Source: Roseovarius litorisediminis
GTDB taxonomy: Bacteria > Pseudomonadota > Alphaproteobacteria > Rhodobacterales > Rhodobacteraceae
DNA length: 64,000 nucleotides
Assembly (NCBI RefSeq): GCF_900172295.1
Contig: NZ_FWFL01000008.1
Coordinates: 1 to 64,000, forward strand
Direction of reading: 5' to 3'
The notes beneath the pieces were generated by a model. The model was not told where the DNA came from. It saw only the letters and a list, made by a program, of their open reading frames with translations, and did not search any database. The stretch's first letter is position 1, and each line of letters begins with the position of its first letter. A program made the position numbers and the translations under genes. Shown here piece after piece: positions 37,661 to 45,869 of the stretch.

Positions 37661-37978
37661 GGCAATCTGCTATCCTCTGTCTCCCCGTGTGTACTTGGGG
37701 ACCTATTGGTTCGTGTTTATTGTTCTTGGTATTTGGTGTGAATTGCCCTGTTCAGCGCAGGCAACAAACCCGGATCTTGTGGCGCTTTCATGATCAGTTT
37801 CAAAGGAGGTCACTATCCTAGTTCTGTTTCGCTATACGCTTTTTTCTTTGCGTGCGACATGCCGGTTTGGATCAAAATCTGAATGACGTCATGCAGGTCA
37901 GGTACTTTAACAATATCATCCGGCAGGGCCAAAGGTTTTTCAAGAGGCCCACAAAACGCATAAAAGGCATCACTGTTA

Positions 37979-38294
37979 GCATTTATAGCTGCGCCCATTG
38001 CCTAACTTGTCATGAACAAAGTCTATGCCCAGATGTGGTTTGGATGCGTTGGCGCGCGCGTATGACGAAGCAGCCTGCGTTTCTTTTGTCGATGAGGCAG
38101 TTGCAGGCCTTCTTTGCCCACAAACGCTCAACCTCTTGCAATTGACGTTCCAGCCTTACATGCGCAGCAGCGCTGTTACCTTCAGGGCGCCATATCTGCC
38201 GTATTTTGGCCCATCGGATCTTCGCCAAGCGCAACACATCATCACTACCAGGCTTCGCCTGATAGCGCTCGCTTGAGCGCGACAGCCCCAACAC
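37979..38294 (-). pseudogene. IS3-family transposase OrfB remnant
   Basis: Read across three frames, the minus strand gives VLGLSRSSERYQAKPG, then YGRYGALKVTALLRM-stop-GWNVN, then KEGLQLPHRQKKRR, then APTHPNHIW, then DFVHDKLGNGRSYK. These are successive blocks of the N-terminal half and the first DDE aspartate (DFVHD) of IS3-family OrfB transposases. At least three frameshifts and two stops show it is dead. The catalytic core after the first Asp is missing. It fills most of the 670-bp gap between cphB and the TPR gene. Confidence 0.75.
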
Positions 38295-38333
38295 TGCGCT
38301 CGGGCCATATGCAACACGCGATGCTTTCTGAGA

Positions 38334-40772
38334 TTACTGTGTTTCCAGTTCTTTCAGCGCCTCTCGCGCCTTCTCATACTGTGGTAGCGGATCGTCCTTC
38401 GCCAGCTCAAGCGCGCGCGTCAAAACCTTCTTGGCGTCATCATTCCGGCTGAGCGCTTTATAGGCCATCCCCAAGTGATACTGAACCAGAGGATGCTCCG
38501 GCATACCCTTTCCAGCTGGCTCAAGATACGTCAGTGCCTCTTTGAAATTGCCACGACGATATTCGATCCAGCCATAGGTATCCTGCAGTGCAGGAATGTT
38601 GGAAGACTTCAGCCGCCGTGCGACGGCAAAGGCCCGATCCAGACTTTCCGGATCGTCACGGTAGGTGGTGATCATGCTGGCGAGGTTATTGGCAACAGCC
38701 ACATTATTGCTGTCGCGTTCATATAACTTCTCGTAAATCGCGATTGCACCGTCGTAATCCCGTTCCTTCTCCAGCCGTTCTGCCTTTATCTGCAACGCGG
38801 TTGTCGCATCAGGTGCTTTTTCAATCTGCTCGTCGACCAATGCAGCGGCTTCGTCGGCGCGGCCATCAGCCACAAGAAGCGAATTCAACACAAGCAACAC
38901 ACGACGGTTTCCTGGTGCTAAAGCAATCAGCTCTCGGTATATTTTTTCGGCCTCGGCGCGTTCATTCTGGATCATGTGAAGACCCGCGCGGGTATAGCGC
39001 ATCGCAAGGTCACTTGGGTTTTCGGCCAGGCTTTTTTCGACAAGGTCCACAGCTTTATCGATCTGACCCGAACGCACATGTGTCTGAATCAGGGCCGACA
39101 ATGCAGCAAGACTTTGGTCTGAACCTTCGTTCACCAATCCCTCGAGAAAAGAAACTGTCTCGTCGACTCTATCCTGACGCAACAACAGGTCGGCTTCGAT
39201 ACCGTTGGCAATAGCGTTTGCCCGATCATCTTCCATCGCGCGCAGTTTCCAAACAACACGAGTGGCCTCACTCCAATCTTCGGTGCGCAGATGCAATGCC
39301 GCGATGCTTTGCAGCAAATCCAGGTTTGCAGGGGCCTTTTCAAGTGCTTCGCTAAGTACAGCTTTCGCAGCTTCAATACGACCATCCGTAACCAGAAATT
39401 CCGCGTAGCGAAGCGACTCTGCCGGCGCCTGCAAAGATACCTCGACAGCCAGAGCATAGCGTTCACCCGCCAGGGCGCGGTCGCCAGCACGTTCATGTGC
39501 AAGTCCCATCAGTGTCATGATCGCCGCATCGCGGGGGTTTTGCGTCAATGCTGTGCGCAAATCCAGAACCGCCTGGTCGGGCTTATCTTCCTCGATCAGC
39601 CAGGCCGCCCGCATCTTGAGGGCATCCACATTAGAGGAATCTTCTTCAATCGCTTCCTCGACACGCGAGCGGGCACCCACCTTGTTGCCCATCTGCGCCA
39701 ACATACGCGCCAGCACAACTTTGGCCTGGGTTCTGTCTTCGCTTGGCTCTCCTTCGCCGACCAGCGTTTCAAGCGCGGCAACCGCCTTGTCCTTGTTGCC
39801 GGACTCAAAATCCAACGAAGCCAGAAGTGCCCGGTAGGAAATTGCATTTTCTTCAGATGCGATCAGGTTTTCCAGTTCGGCGCGCGCCGCATCGGGGCCA
39901 CTGGTCTCCAGAAGAAAGCGCACAACCGTCATCTTTGCCGTCTCGTCGGCATCCGGGGCCGACGCCAAGTCGCGCAGGAAAACCTCGGCACCTTTCAAAT
40001 CCTTGCGGTCGAGAAACCAGGCAATCATCAACTTCCGGATTTCATCATTTTCAGGGTACAGATCGACCATGGACTTCAATGTCACTCCAACACCGTCCAT
40101 ATCCTTTTGCCGCAACTGAATTTGTAGCTTGGTCGAGTTCAGAGAATAGTTTTCCGGATGAAACGCCAGCCCTGCATTGATTGTCGAAAGGGCCGCTGCA
40201 AAGTTTTGCTTTCGCAGGTCTGCATCCAGTACAATGCGGCGCGCAATCAAACTTTCAGGTTGCTCTTCCAGAACAGTTTCGGCTTTTTCCGCCTGCTTTT
40301 CGATCTCAGGCAGGTTCTTGTCGCGAACCGCTTTTGCATAGTCCAGGGCAAGCCCGATCACCTTGACCCGGGGATTGTCTGGGTCCAATTCCTGTGCAGC
40401 ACGACCATGGCGTTCGGCCTCTTCCCAATTTTGTGCTTCCACAGCCATTTCGGCCAGTTCAATTCGTGCCTCAATCGTATCGGGATACTGTTCAACCAAT
40501 CGCAAATACTGCGCATAGGCACCAGCGCGCGCGCCATTTTCCAACTGGGTGCGGGCAAATACCAGCCGCGCTTCCTTGTGCTGTGGGTTTAGCTTGAAGA
40601 CATTTCGGAATTCGACAAGTGCCCGGGATACATCCCCTTGCTGCAACAGTTCCATTCCTGACTCGAAATGCTTCTGCGCACGCTCTTCCGAGCTTTCACA
40701 GGCTGTCAGAACCAGCATCGCGGATAGCAGGACAGCGGACAAACGTACAAATTTCCGGGGAGGTATCATCAT
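38334..40772 (-). CDS. TPR-repeat lipoprotein, PrsT-like
   Basis: Protein of 812 residues. A lipoprotein signal ends VLTAC with Cys25. The rest is about twenty tetratricopeptide-like helical repeats; the first begins AQKHFESGMELLQQGDVSRALVEFRNVFKLNP. The layout resembles the TPR lipoproteins (PrsT) found with exopolysaccharide clusters. It is probably attached to a membrane facing the periplasm and mediates protein contacts. The first of two ATGs follows AAGGAACA. A sugar transferase follows on the same strand upstream, 135 bp away. No exosortase is seen. Confidence 0.8.
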   Translation of the reverse strand: MMIPPRKFVRLSAVLLSAMLVLTACESSEERAQKHFESGMELLQQGDVSRALVEFRNVFKLNPQHKEARLVFARTQLENGARAGAYAQYLRLVEQYPDTIEARIELAEMAVEAQNWEEAERHGRAAQELDPDNPRVKVIGLALDYAKAVRDKNLPEIEKQAEKAETVLEEQPESLIARRIVLDADLRKQNFAAALSTINAGLAFHPENYSLNSTKLQIQLRQKDMDGVGVTLKSMVDLYPENDEIRKLMIAWFLDRKDLKGAEVFLRDLASAPDADETAKMTVVRFLLETSGPDAARAELENLIASEENAISYRALLASLDFESGNKDKAVAALETLVGEGEPSEDRTQAKVVLARMLAQMGNKVGARSRVEEAIEEDSSNVDALKMRAAWLIEEDKPDQAVLDLRTALTQNPRDAAIMTLMGLAHERAGDRALAGERYALAVEVSLQAPAESLRYAEFLVTDGRIEAAKAVLSEALEKAPANLDLLQSIAALHLRTEDWSEATRVVWKLRAMEDDRANAIANGIEADLLLRQDRVDETVSFLEGLVNEGSDQSLAALSALIQTHVRSGQIDKAVDLVEKSLAENPSDLAMRYTRAGLHMIQNERAEAEKIYRELIALAPGNRRVLLVLNSLLVADGRADEAAALVDEQIEKAPDATTALQIKAERLEKERDYDGAIAIYEKLYERDSNNVAVANNLASMITTYRDDPESLDRAFAVARRLKSSNIPALQDTYGWIEYRRGNFKEALTYLEPAGKGMPEHPLVQYHLGMAYKALSRNDDAKKVLTRALELAKDDPLPQYEKAREALKELETQ

Positions 40773-40907
40773 TGTTCCTTTGGTCGCTCTTTTCAAGAGT
40801 CAACATAATCCATGTTTTGGGCAATTAAAGCATGACAACAGCGAAACCGCCAGCACGTCTGAACGTGCAAGCGGCTGTTACTATCAACGATGATAGCTTT
40901 GGTTCAT

Positions 40908-41600
40908 TCAGCAACCGGTGCCGCGTAGCACCACCAGCATCGTACACGCTATTACACGCAGGTCGGTACGGAATGAAACCGTTTCATTATACAGATCGTC
41001 AAATTCGGCGCGTGCCGCAAAAGAGCTGTTATGCCGATCCGAAATCTGCCAGAAACCCGAAACACCAGGCCGCAGCGCGTAATAAGAAACCCCAGGATAC
41101 ATGCAACGTTGTTCCGGCATCATCGGACGCGGCCCTACAAGGCTCATATCACCGATCAGAACATTCCACAGCTGCGGCAGCTCATCCATTGATGTTTTGC
41201 GAATGATTCCCCCAAGCCGGGTAATCCGAGGATCGTCTGTCAGTTTTTGCTTTTCTTCCCACTCCAACCGGGCAGCGCTGTCTTTCTCAAGATGTTTATC
41301 CAGTTGGTCTTTGGCATTAGGCACCATCGTCCGCAGCTTCCACATCGTAAAGATGCGGCCATTTTTTCCTACACGCTTCTGGCGATAGAACGGATTGCAA
41401 CCGTCACTTGCCACAAATGCTGCAAGAATTAGAACAACCGGAACAACAATAGGGGCCGAAACCAGAACCAGAAATACGTCGAACACACGCTTAGCAACGT
41501 TGCGATAGAAACCAACGCTACCGTAAACTGGGATACGATTCATAATTAAATTAATCGGGGTATTATCACTGCTTAAAAAGTTTTCATTTTGAGCGGTCAT
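40908..41600 (-). CDS. Polyprenyl-phosphate sugar-1-phosphate transferase (ExoY/WbaP family)
   Basis: Protein of 230 residues. A hydrophobic helix lies at about 40-63. The family blocks are intact: FYRQKRVGKNGRIFTMWKLRTM, TSMDELPQLWNVLIGDMSLVGPRP (catalytic Asp-Glu pair) and LRPGVSGFWQISDR. It starts exopolysaccharide or glycan synthesis by loading the first sugar phosphate onto undecaprenyl phosphate at the inner membrane. It is the only intact sugar enzyme in this decayed locus; no polymerase or flippase is seen. Confidence 0.9.
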   Translation of the reverse strand: MTAQNENFLSSDNTPINLIMNRIPVYGSVGFYRNVAKRVFDVFLVLVSAPIVVPVVLILAAFVASDGCNPFYRQKRVGKNGRIFTMWKLRTMVPNAKDQLDKHLEKDSAARLEWEEKQKLTDDPRITRLGGIIRKTSMDELPQLWNVLIGDMSLVGPRPMMPEQRCMYPGVSYYALRPGVSGFWQISDRHNSSFAARAEFDDLYNETVSFRTDLRVIACTMLVVLRGTGC

Positions 41601-42471
41601 TTCAAACCTTCTCCATTCTTACACTAAACAGCCATGACGGATTATGCCGTCAGGAACGAGTTATATTCGTCTGCTCTTAATTTTTGGGGGGTTTCCTTGT
41701 TCCCAAAAATGGGTCCAAAGTTCCTTCTTTTTTTAAGTTTACCAGTACTTTCCGCTACGCCTGTAGCTGCAATCATATCTTTGCTTGGGAGCTACAACAA
41801 TAGTTAATAAAGCATTAACAACCTGGGCGCGAACATATACAACCATCCCGAACCAGGAGCGCCCCTTTTGTTTCAAACTCACCTAAAAAGAAAAACTAAT
41901 TTGGTTTTTGTTTCCAAAGTCCTGCGCTCTTTCAGCCGGGAATGTGGCAATAACGCGTGCCGAATCAAAGATCCTCTATCTGCGAATGTCCTTAATTGGG
42001 GCAAGTCACATCATCGCCTGAGGTTTGTCTTGTTATCGCCAACCGCACATGGTGACAACAATTGTCTGGGCTGGTAATCAGCAAGACGCAGGTCCTTCAG
42101 TATTTTCGGGGCTCTTCGTTGTAGATTTCCCAATCAGAATAATTTGTGAGAACTGACAGATGAAGCAATGGGCATCCGACAGCCGGACTACCGAGCAGCA
42201 AAATGCGGTGCGCGTGCGCGTTTCCCGGATTTTGGCCAAAAAGAAACAAAAGCAGCCTTTTGTGGCTTCTGCCATGGTCGATTCAGACCAGGGGGTATAT
42301 TTCAAAAGCAGGCGTTCCAACCAGGGATTTCGGGGCGCCCGAATTAGGCCCCTAAACCCAGAGCCCTGTAAACTGGCAAAAATTGCTCCTTCTGAGCGCG
42401 TAATTGGTGACTATGTTGGAAATCAGACCGAGGCCATGACAGCCGAAAAATATCCCTTGCCTGGCAGATGC
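41601..42471. other. Long AT-rich divergent intergenic region of the exopolysaccharide locus
   Basis: An 871-bp region between the sugar transferase (minus) and the ATPase (plus), more AT-rich than its surroundings. A CtrA-type site lies at 41804-41819. The last 312 bp before the ATPase stay open in its frame, but the encoded sequence is unlike the family and is treated as leader. No other gene is supported. Confidence 0.45.
41804..41819 (+). promoter_or_regulatory. CtrA-type binding site
   Basis: TTAA-N7-TTAAC (TTAATAAAGCATTAAC) matches the CtrA full-site consensus. It is about 200 bp from the sugar transferase start and 650 bp from the ATPase start. Chance occurrence in AT-rich DNA is possible. 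Confidence 0.45.
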
Positions 42472-43332
42472 ATGAATCACACTCTCGAAATTTACACCAA
42501 TCATTTCGGTTTGAGCGCCCGGCCCTTCTCGCTTGTTCCTGACCCTGAATTCCTGTTCTGGTCGCCTGCTCATCGGCGCGCGTACACGATGCTGGAATAC
42601 GGCATACTTACCTGTGCCCCGATCACCCTGATCACCGGCGAGGTTGGATCGGGTAAAACCACGTTGTTGCACCACCTTCTGAAAAACCTCGATACCGGAA
42701 TCAAGGTTGGTCTGGTGTCAAACGCTCAGGGGGCGCGGGGAGAACTGCTGCGTTGGGTTCTGATGTCTCTGGATCAGCCCTGCAGCCCCGATGCCACCTA
42801 TGTCGATCTCTTTGAATCATTCCAGAAATACCTGATCGCCGAATACGCACAGGGCAACCGCGTTGTCATCATCTTCGACGAAGCGCAGAACCTGACCCGT
42901 GAATCTCTGGAAGAACTTCGGATGTTCACAAATATCAACGCCAACAAAGATGAACTGTTGCAACTTGTCCTGGTCGGCCAACCCGAGCTGCGAGACATCG
43001 TCCGGCGCCCGGACCTACGGCAATTTGCACAGCGGGTTGCAGCCAATTTTCACCTCGATACCATGGATTCAGCCACGGTCTGTGCCTATATCGGCCACAG
43101 ACTTCTTGCTGCGGGTGCCTCAAGGAACCTGTTCAATCGCTCTGCCTGTGAACTGATTCACGAAAATACCGGCGGCGTTCCGCGGCTGGTAAATCAGCTA
43201 TGTGATCTTTCAATGGTATATGCATTCACTAACAATCAGAAAATCATAACATTGCGCACTGTCCAGCTGGTGCTGGATGACGGCGCATTCTTCGGTGCCG
43301 GCGCATTCGATACCGAGAGCAGTAAAATCTGA
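42472..43332 (+). CDS. ExeA-like AAA+ ATPase of exopolysaccharide locus
   Basis: Protein of 286 residues. The family start HFGLSARPFSLVPDPEFLFWSPAHRRAY is at 11-38. Walker A GEVGSGKTT is at 56-64 and Walker B VVIIFDEAQNL near 130. Such ExeA/GspA-like ATPases accompany exopolysaccharide export genes. ATG 42472 is chosen since the family begins right there. The TGA overlaps the start position of the broken chain-length determinant gene (TGATA), a layout that suggests former coupling. Confidence 0.85.
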   Translation: MNHTLEIYTNHFGLSARPFSLVPDPEFLFWSPAHRRAYTMLEYGILTCAPITLITGEVGSGKTTLLHHLLKNLDTGIKVGLVSNAQGARGELLRWVLMSLDQPCSPDATYVDLFESFQKYLIAEYAQGNRVVIIFDEAQNLTRESLEELRMFTNINANKDELLQLVLVGQPELRDIVRRPDLRQFAQRVAANFHLDTMDSATVCAYIGHRLLAAGASRNLFNRSACELIHENTGGVPRLVNQLCDLSMVYAFTNNQKIITLRTVQLVLDDGAFFGAGAFDTESSKI

Positions 43333-43605
43333 TACTGGGTGCTCTTAAGTTCTATCTGTCTCTTTTCCTTCGTCGCCTCCACTACTTTCTGGTGGCTGCG
43401 ATAGCGGTGGCAGCGTTTGGCCTGAATGTGGCACACACCTTGCCGCCGGTCTACGACGCAGAGGCGCAGTTGCTGGTAGAATCTGCCTAGATCCCCGGAT
43501 CTACCGTTCGCACAAGAACGACCGAACTCCTACAGGTCATCCAAAAACGGTCACTGACCCGGACCAACCTGCTGGAAATTTCGCGCGAAATCGAGGTCCA
43601 CGCTG
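43332..43605 (+). pseudogene. Chain-length determinant (Wzz/GumC-like) gene fragment
   Basis: The frame reads ILGALKFYLSLFLRRLHYFLVAA (membrane helix 1), PPVYDAEAQLLVESA-stop-IPGSTVRTRTTELLQVIQKR, and RTNLLEISREIEVH. This is the N-terminal domain of polysaccharide co-polymerase proteins, where QIP is usual, so the TAG at 43488-43490 probably replaces CAG. The expected start overlapping the ATPase stop is ATA instead of ATG. After about residue 90 the sequence runs into an IS3 transposase fragment. The gene is dead. Confidence 0.75.
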
Positions 43606-43626
43606 ACCACCCACCATGCTGGGACT

Positions 43627-43800
43627 GCCACCAGACTTCCCGCGCCAATAATACGCCTGGTCCGAAATCCCGGCCTTACAACAGGCGCTCACAACATCCA
43701 AACCACCATGCAGATGCACGTCGATTTCACGCAAGATCTTTAGCGTGTCTTCACCCTGTAACCCGTCACGGCTTTGTGACAAACCGTGTTGTTTTGCCAA
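43627..43800 (-). pseudogene. IS3-family transposase OrfA fragment
   Basis: The minus strand encodes TLKILREIDVHLHGGLDVVSACCKAGISDQAYYWR and GKSGG, the helix-turn-helix half of an IS3-family OrfA. The rest of OrfA, OrfB and the right end are not adjacent. It abuts the broken chain-length determinant gene, so an IS-linked deletion is likely. Confidence 0.65.
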
Positions 43801-43967
43801 GCAAGAGTTTTCAGTTCATCGTAATCCTTGAGGGGATGAGAGATGAGAACAGTAACTCAAAAAATGCAGATTTCTCCGTGTCGAATGGCTCTTTTGCCAG
43901 TTGGCCGACTAGAGAAACGTGAAGAAATATTAAATATCTTCTTACGTATTGAAAAGTTTACGTTTAT

Positions 43968-44198
43968 TCACCGCCCCTTGGAGAGTTGAACAAGGTTCAG
44001 CTCCGCATTGGTTTCGCTCGAATCGTTTTGCCTTATTTGATCGCACAAGGCTGACATCGCGACTGCGCCCAATATCAGGGCTGTTCCGGCAAGGGAATAC
44101 ACGGCCAGAACCATCCAGAATGACGCTCCAAGATACAACATCACCCCGCCTGCCAAACTGCCTGAAGCAATTGCCAGAATCAAAATGCCGATAATCAA
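43968..44198 (-). CDS. Small two-helix membrane protein
   Basis: Protein of 76 residues with two hydrophobic helices separated by a short turn (IIGILILAIASGSLAGGVMLYLG and FWMVLAVYSLAGTALILGAVAMSAL) and a polar tail. The likely start is TTG 44198, six bases after AAGGAG. A longer frame exists but lacks a binding site. No function is known to me. It lies on the opposite strand inside the decayed exopolysaccharide locus and seems intact. A dyad TTCG-N-ATTCG..CGAAT..CGAA at 44268-44295 upstream could be its control site. Confidence 0.55.
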   Translation of the reverse strand: MIIGILILAIASGSLAGGVMLYLGASFWMVLAVYSLAGTALILGAVAMSALCDQIRQNDSSETNAELNLVQLSKGR

Positions 44199-44433
44199 AA
44201 CAAGCTCCTTTTTTACTTGTCTCAGCTCTGCTTGAACCCGGTCAGAACACCAAAACCTTTCCTGCCTTCGCATTCGTGCATGCGAATGTGGCGAAAATAA
44301 AGCGTAGGGTTGTAATTTTCCCTTAATACCAATTTCAAGCGAATATTTTTACGAAAATTCCACTCCGTAAACCTGGAAAATACAGCAACGCCGGGGCCTT
44401 GCCCTGTCGCATAAAAGGTACGACGGACTGAAC

Positions 44434-44471
44434 ACCCAAAGCCTACCCTCCTTTTGGGTTAATTTTTTTAG
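44434..44471 (+). terminator. Orphan terminator-like hairpin
   Basis: ACCCAAA and TTTGGGT form a 7-bp stem around 12 nt, followed by TAATTTTTTTA. No intact plus-strand gene lies upstream, which fits a leftover of deleted genes. Confidence 0.45.
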
Positions 44472-44529
44472 CAGTGGCCCAATGGGGATTATTCTGCACG
44501 CAGGGCAACAAGGACATAAGCCGGAACTG

Positions 44530-44880
44530 AGTTCAGTAAGAAACACATTATCGCACTGTTTTCAGCTCTTGTCGTTTTGCCAGCCATGGCGACTCTGGCG
44601 AATGCGCAGGAAACCTATCGGATCAAACCCGGCGACGTACTGCGTTTGTAGGTACTGGAAGACGCAAGCATCAACCGTGGTACGCTCGTCCTTCCGGACG
44701 GATGTATTTCTGCGCCGCTTGTCGGAACGTTTTTGGCCGGTGGGCGCACGCTCAGCCAAGTCAAATCAACCGTCACCTGCGAACTGGCAACTAACTTGCA
44801 AACGATCCGACTGTGTTCTTGTCACTGTCACTGCTGGCCCAGAACGGGGCGGCATACAGGCAACGACGAAGAGCGTATCG
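44530..44880 (+). pseudogene. Polysaccharide export (Wza-like) gene fragment
   Basis: The frame gives KKHIIALFSALVVLPAMATLANA (signal peptide), QETYRIKPGDVLRL-stop-VLEDASINRGTLVLPDG, and PLVGTFLAGGRTLSQVKSTV, the first part of outer-membrane polysaccharide export proteins. TAG at 44649-44651 interrupts it, no start codon is seen, and two frameshifts follow near 44800 (DPTVF and VTVTAGP are in different frames). The SLBB repeats and C-terminal helix are missing. It is dead. Confidence 0.7.
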
Positions 44881-45130
44881 CGACCAGTATCAACTTTGAT
44901 TATAATCACGAAATCAATAACCCGCCGGGTATTGGCCTTAATTTCAACTTCGGCCTGACAGAAGGTTCCGCATCGGCAAACCGGGTCGAAAGCGTAACCT
45001 ATCGTCTTGTAATCACCGAAGACTGGAACCTTCAAACCGGCATAAGCCACCGGATCCGCGATGAGAAACCGGTTGGAATCGCAAATTCAACCCCGGTCTT
45101 CGTTGGCCTGCGCCGATCTTTCTTTCTGAT
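44880..45130 (+). pseudogene. C-terminal fragment of outer-membrane beta-barrel protein
   Basis: The frame reads ATSINFDYNHEINNPPG, GLNFNFGLTEGSAS, VESVTYRLVITEDWNLQTGISHRI and VFVGLRRSF: alternating hydrophobic strands ending in Phe, as at the C-terminus of outer-membrane barrels found with exopolysaccharide clusters. It is fused directly to the export-protein remnant and lacks a stop at the expected place. Only about 80 residues remain. Confidence 0.6.
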
Positions 45131-45193
45131 CCCCAGTCCGCCACCCCATGCCATGTCTTGCCAAGTGCCCCTGAAACTGCTTTTGCGCTGTTC

Positions 45194-45859
45194 ATGAAAC
45201 ATTTGTGGCGCATATTACTGGATCAACCGGTCATTCTGGTGCTTTTGATTTTGTCCTGTGTTTTGCCTGAACTTGCCTTGCAAGGCGCTGATTACGGTTT
45301 TTGGGGGACATCTGCCTGGCGTCCGCTTTCCTATGCATATGGCGCTTTCTGGCCCGGAATTTTGCAAGGCTGGACACCTAACTACCCCGCGCAGCCCTTT
45401 TTGATGTTCTGCAGCTATGCATTTCTGCATACCGGTCTCGCCCATATGATCCCGAACATGATCGTCCTGGGCTATGTGGGCCGACTGGAAATAGACCGGG
45501 TGGGCAGTTGGCGTTTTTTAATTGTCTATCTGATGTCGGTTCTCGGCGGCGGTGTTGGCTACGCGCTGCTGGCTCAGGGCCAGCAGTCAATGGTTGGCGC
45601 CTCAGGCGCGCTTTTCGGGCTATTCGGGGCCTGGGCCTTTTGGGATCTGTCCGGCACCCTGCGCGAACGTCCTGGCCTTTCAACGCTTGCCTACGCCATC
45701 CTTTGGCCAATCGTCGTCCTCAGCTTTCTTAATCTCATGATGTACTGGGCCGCCGACGGCAATGTGGCCTGGGCAACCCACCTTGGCGGTACGCTGACCG
45801 GTGCATTGATCGCGCCGCTATTCGACAGGCGGCCCGCCCAAGGTGAACCAGCGGATTAA
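45194..45859 (+). CDS. Rhomboid-family intramembrane serine protease
   Basis: Protein of 221 residues with about six transmembrane helices. The catalytic pair is Ser137 in VGASGALFG and His196 in WATHLGG; HMIPNM on an earlier helix fits the family HxxxN motif. It cleaves membrane proteins within the bilayer; the substrate is unknown. ATG 45194 is chosen over an upstream in-frame start that lies in the barrel remnant. It converges on the outer-membrane factor gene. Confidence 0.88.
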   Translation: MKHLWRILLDQPVILVLLILSCVLPELALQGADYGFWGTSAWRPLSYAYGAFWPGILQGWTPNYPAQPFLMFCSYAFLHTGLAHMIPNMIVLGYVGRLEIDRVGSWRFLIVYLMSVLGGGVGYALLAQGQQSMVGASGALFGLFGAWAFWDLSGTLRERPGLSTLAYAILWPIVVLSFLNLMMYWAADGNVAWATHLGGTLTGALIAPLFDRRPAQGEPAD

Positions 45860-45869
45860 ACCCGGCCTC

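Noticed and set aside
37813-37998. 61-codon minus-strand ORF after the IS3 relic
   Set aside because: Start lies within the transposase remnant, there is no ribosome binding site and no known pattern.
42160-42471. N-terminal extension of the ExeA-like ATPase
   Set aside because: The frame is open but the family begins at the ATG at 42472 and the extension is compositionally unlike it.
43843-43989. 48-codon plus-strand ORF (MRTVTQKMQIS...)
   Set aside because: Binding site too far, overlaps the end of the small membrane gene, and lies in decayed DNA.
38334-45130. Complete PEP-CTERM/exosortase-type exopolysaccharide system
   Set aside because: The TPR lipoprotein and ATPase resemble members of such loci, but no exosortase or PEP-CTERM protein is present and several genes are broken.
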